From: an uncultured Lachnospiraceae bacterium
GTDB lineage: Bacteria; Bacillota; Clostridia; Lachnospirales; Lachnospiraceae
Assembly (NCBI GenBank): GCA_947565255.1
Contig: CANOFI010000120.1
Span: 1-7,138 of the forward strand
Reading direction: 5' to 3'
Length of the DNA: 7,138 nt
A program made the position numbers and the translations under genes. Below the pieces are notes generated by a model. That model saw only the letters and a program-made list of their open reading frames with translations, did no database searches and was not told where the DNA came from. Shown piece after piece: positions 6,974 through 7,138 of this stretch (within the stretch, counting starts at the first letter, position 1; the number at the start of each line of letters is the position of its first letter).

Positions 6974-7010
6974 CATGCTATGGAAAAACAAGTGTTCCAT
7001 CCATAGGATG
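6974..7010 (-). promoter_or_regulatory. Inverted repeat in leader
   Basis: CTATGGA and TCCATAG (plus-strand view) form a perfect 7-bp stem around a 15-nt loop. Beyond one G-G mismatch three more pairs (CAT/ATG) form, giving 10 of 11 matched positions. No T-run follows it on the minus strand. Function unknown; it could be an RNA stem or a protein operator. Confidence 0.4.
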
Positions 7011-7023
7011 CTTCTTATTTTCT

Positions 7024-7054
7024 GATACGCAATGCGCGATTAGCTTCGCATATC
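7024..7054 (-). promoter_or_regulatory. Inverted repeat in leader
   Basis: The arms GATATGCGA and TTGCGTATC (minus strand) can pair over 9 bp with two G-T wobbles, around a 13-nt loop. No T-run follows, so it is not an intrinsic terminator. It could be part of the riboswitch expression platform or a simple mRNA-stabilising stem. Confidence 0.4.
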
Positions 7055-7073
7055 CCATTCTTCTCTTCGTCAC

Positions 7074-7095
7074 AAAAAGCCCCGTCGCCCAGGCT
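7074..7095 (-). terminator. Candidate riboswitch expression-platform terminator (weak)
   Basis: Nineteen nt after the B12 box the minus strand has AGCCT, an 8-nt loop, GGGCT and then a run of Ts. The stem is only 5 bp, including one G-T wobble, and the T-run (overlapping the stem's last base) is 5 long before a G. The position is right for transcription attenuation by the riboswitch, but the hairpin is weak. Control could instead work on translation, although the start codon is about 300 nt away. Confidence 0.3.
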
Positions 7096-7110
7096 GTTGC
7101 GGTATTCAGG

Positions 7111-7138
7111 TACGGCAGGTCTTCTGACCTATGGCGGG
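7111..7138 (-). promoter_or_regulatory. Cobalamin riboswitch, 3' end with B12 box (partial)
   Basis: The minus strand at 7114-7129 reads GGTCAGAAGACCTGCC, matching the B12-box consensus AGYCAGGAGACCTGCC at about 14 of 16 positions. In this riboswitch class the B12 box lies at the 3' end of the aptamer, so the rest should lie just beyond 7138. Orientation and position fit control of the large gene starting at 6813, since nothing else intervenes on this strand. Family knowledge: adenosyl- or other cobalamins bind this RNA and normally switch the downstream genes off, so the operon is expected to be on when B12 is scarce. Only the distal part is visible, so the ligand subtype cannot be judged. 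Confidence 0.85.

Larger units (their letters stand above)
6814..7110 (-). other. Long untranslated leader between riboswitch and first gene
   Basis: About 300 nt separate the B12 box from the start codon of the large gene. Apart from the weak terminator candidate, the stretch holds three inverted repeats (7024-7054, 6974-7010, 6849-6878), a possible 40-codon ORF and the ribosome binding site. Four loosely similar words of the form GAACATGYCA/GAATATGTCA occur at about 6850-6936 on the minus strand. I see no full-size gene, no tRNA and no convincing second promoter. The length is unusual if the riboswitch acts only through a nearby terminator. Confidence 0.6.

Overview
The window reads as part of a surface-protein locus from a Gram-positive anaerobe, most likely a gut Clostridia member of the Lachnospiraceae type. 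The clues are moderate GC content, a strong GGAGG ribosome binding site, and long secreted proteins built from GLUG repeats, bacterial Ig-like domains, cadherin-like beta-sandwiches and a dockerin. The taxonomic call is inference. All supported genes lie on the minus strand, so the locus reads from right to left.

Layout in transcription order. At the right edge (7111-7138) is the 3' end of a cobalamin (vitamin B12) riboswitch, recognised by its B12 box; the rest of the aptamer and the promoter lie beyond the window. About 300 nt of leader follow (6814-7110). The leader holds a weak terminator-like hairpin, three inverted repeats and a possible 40-codon ORF whose stop overlaps the next start codon as ATGA. 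Next is one very large gene (1525-6813, 1762 aa) for a secreted modular protein: signal peptide, GLUG-type repeats, two Ig-like regions, two cadherin-like beta-sandwiches, a PEGA-like region, a PQQ-like beta-propeller, a Big_3-like Ig domain, a long K-P-x-x-S-x hexapeptide linker, a beta-rich domain and a C-terminal dockerin. A 143-nt gap (1382-1524) holds a small inverted repeat and an imperfect direct repeat but no convincing terminator. The second gene starts at 1381 and runs off the left edge. It encodes a membrane-anchored protein with an E-rich hexapeptide stalk and at least two, probably three, Ig-like domains.

How the parts may work together (inference). The riboswitch implies that expression rises when B12 is scarce. 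One product is secreted and ends in a dockerin; the other is anchored in the membrane on a long flexible stalk. Both carry linkers built on the same six-residue repeat, x-P-x-x-S-x. This suggests a B12-repressed cell-surface assembly, possibly for capturing cobalamin or a related corrinoid, that does not resemble the usual BtuFCD or ECF transporter genes. No known cobalamin-binding domain is visible in the window, so that function is a hypothesis.
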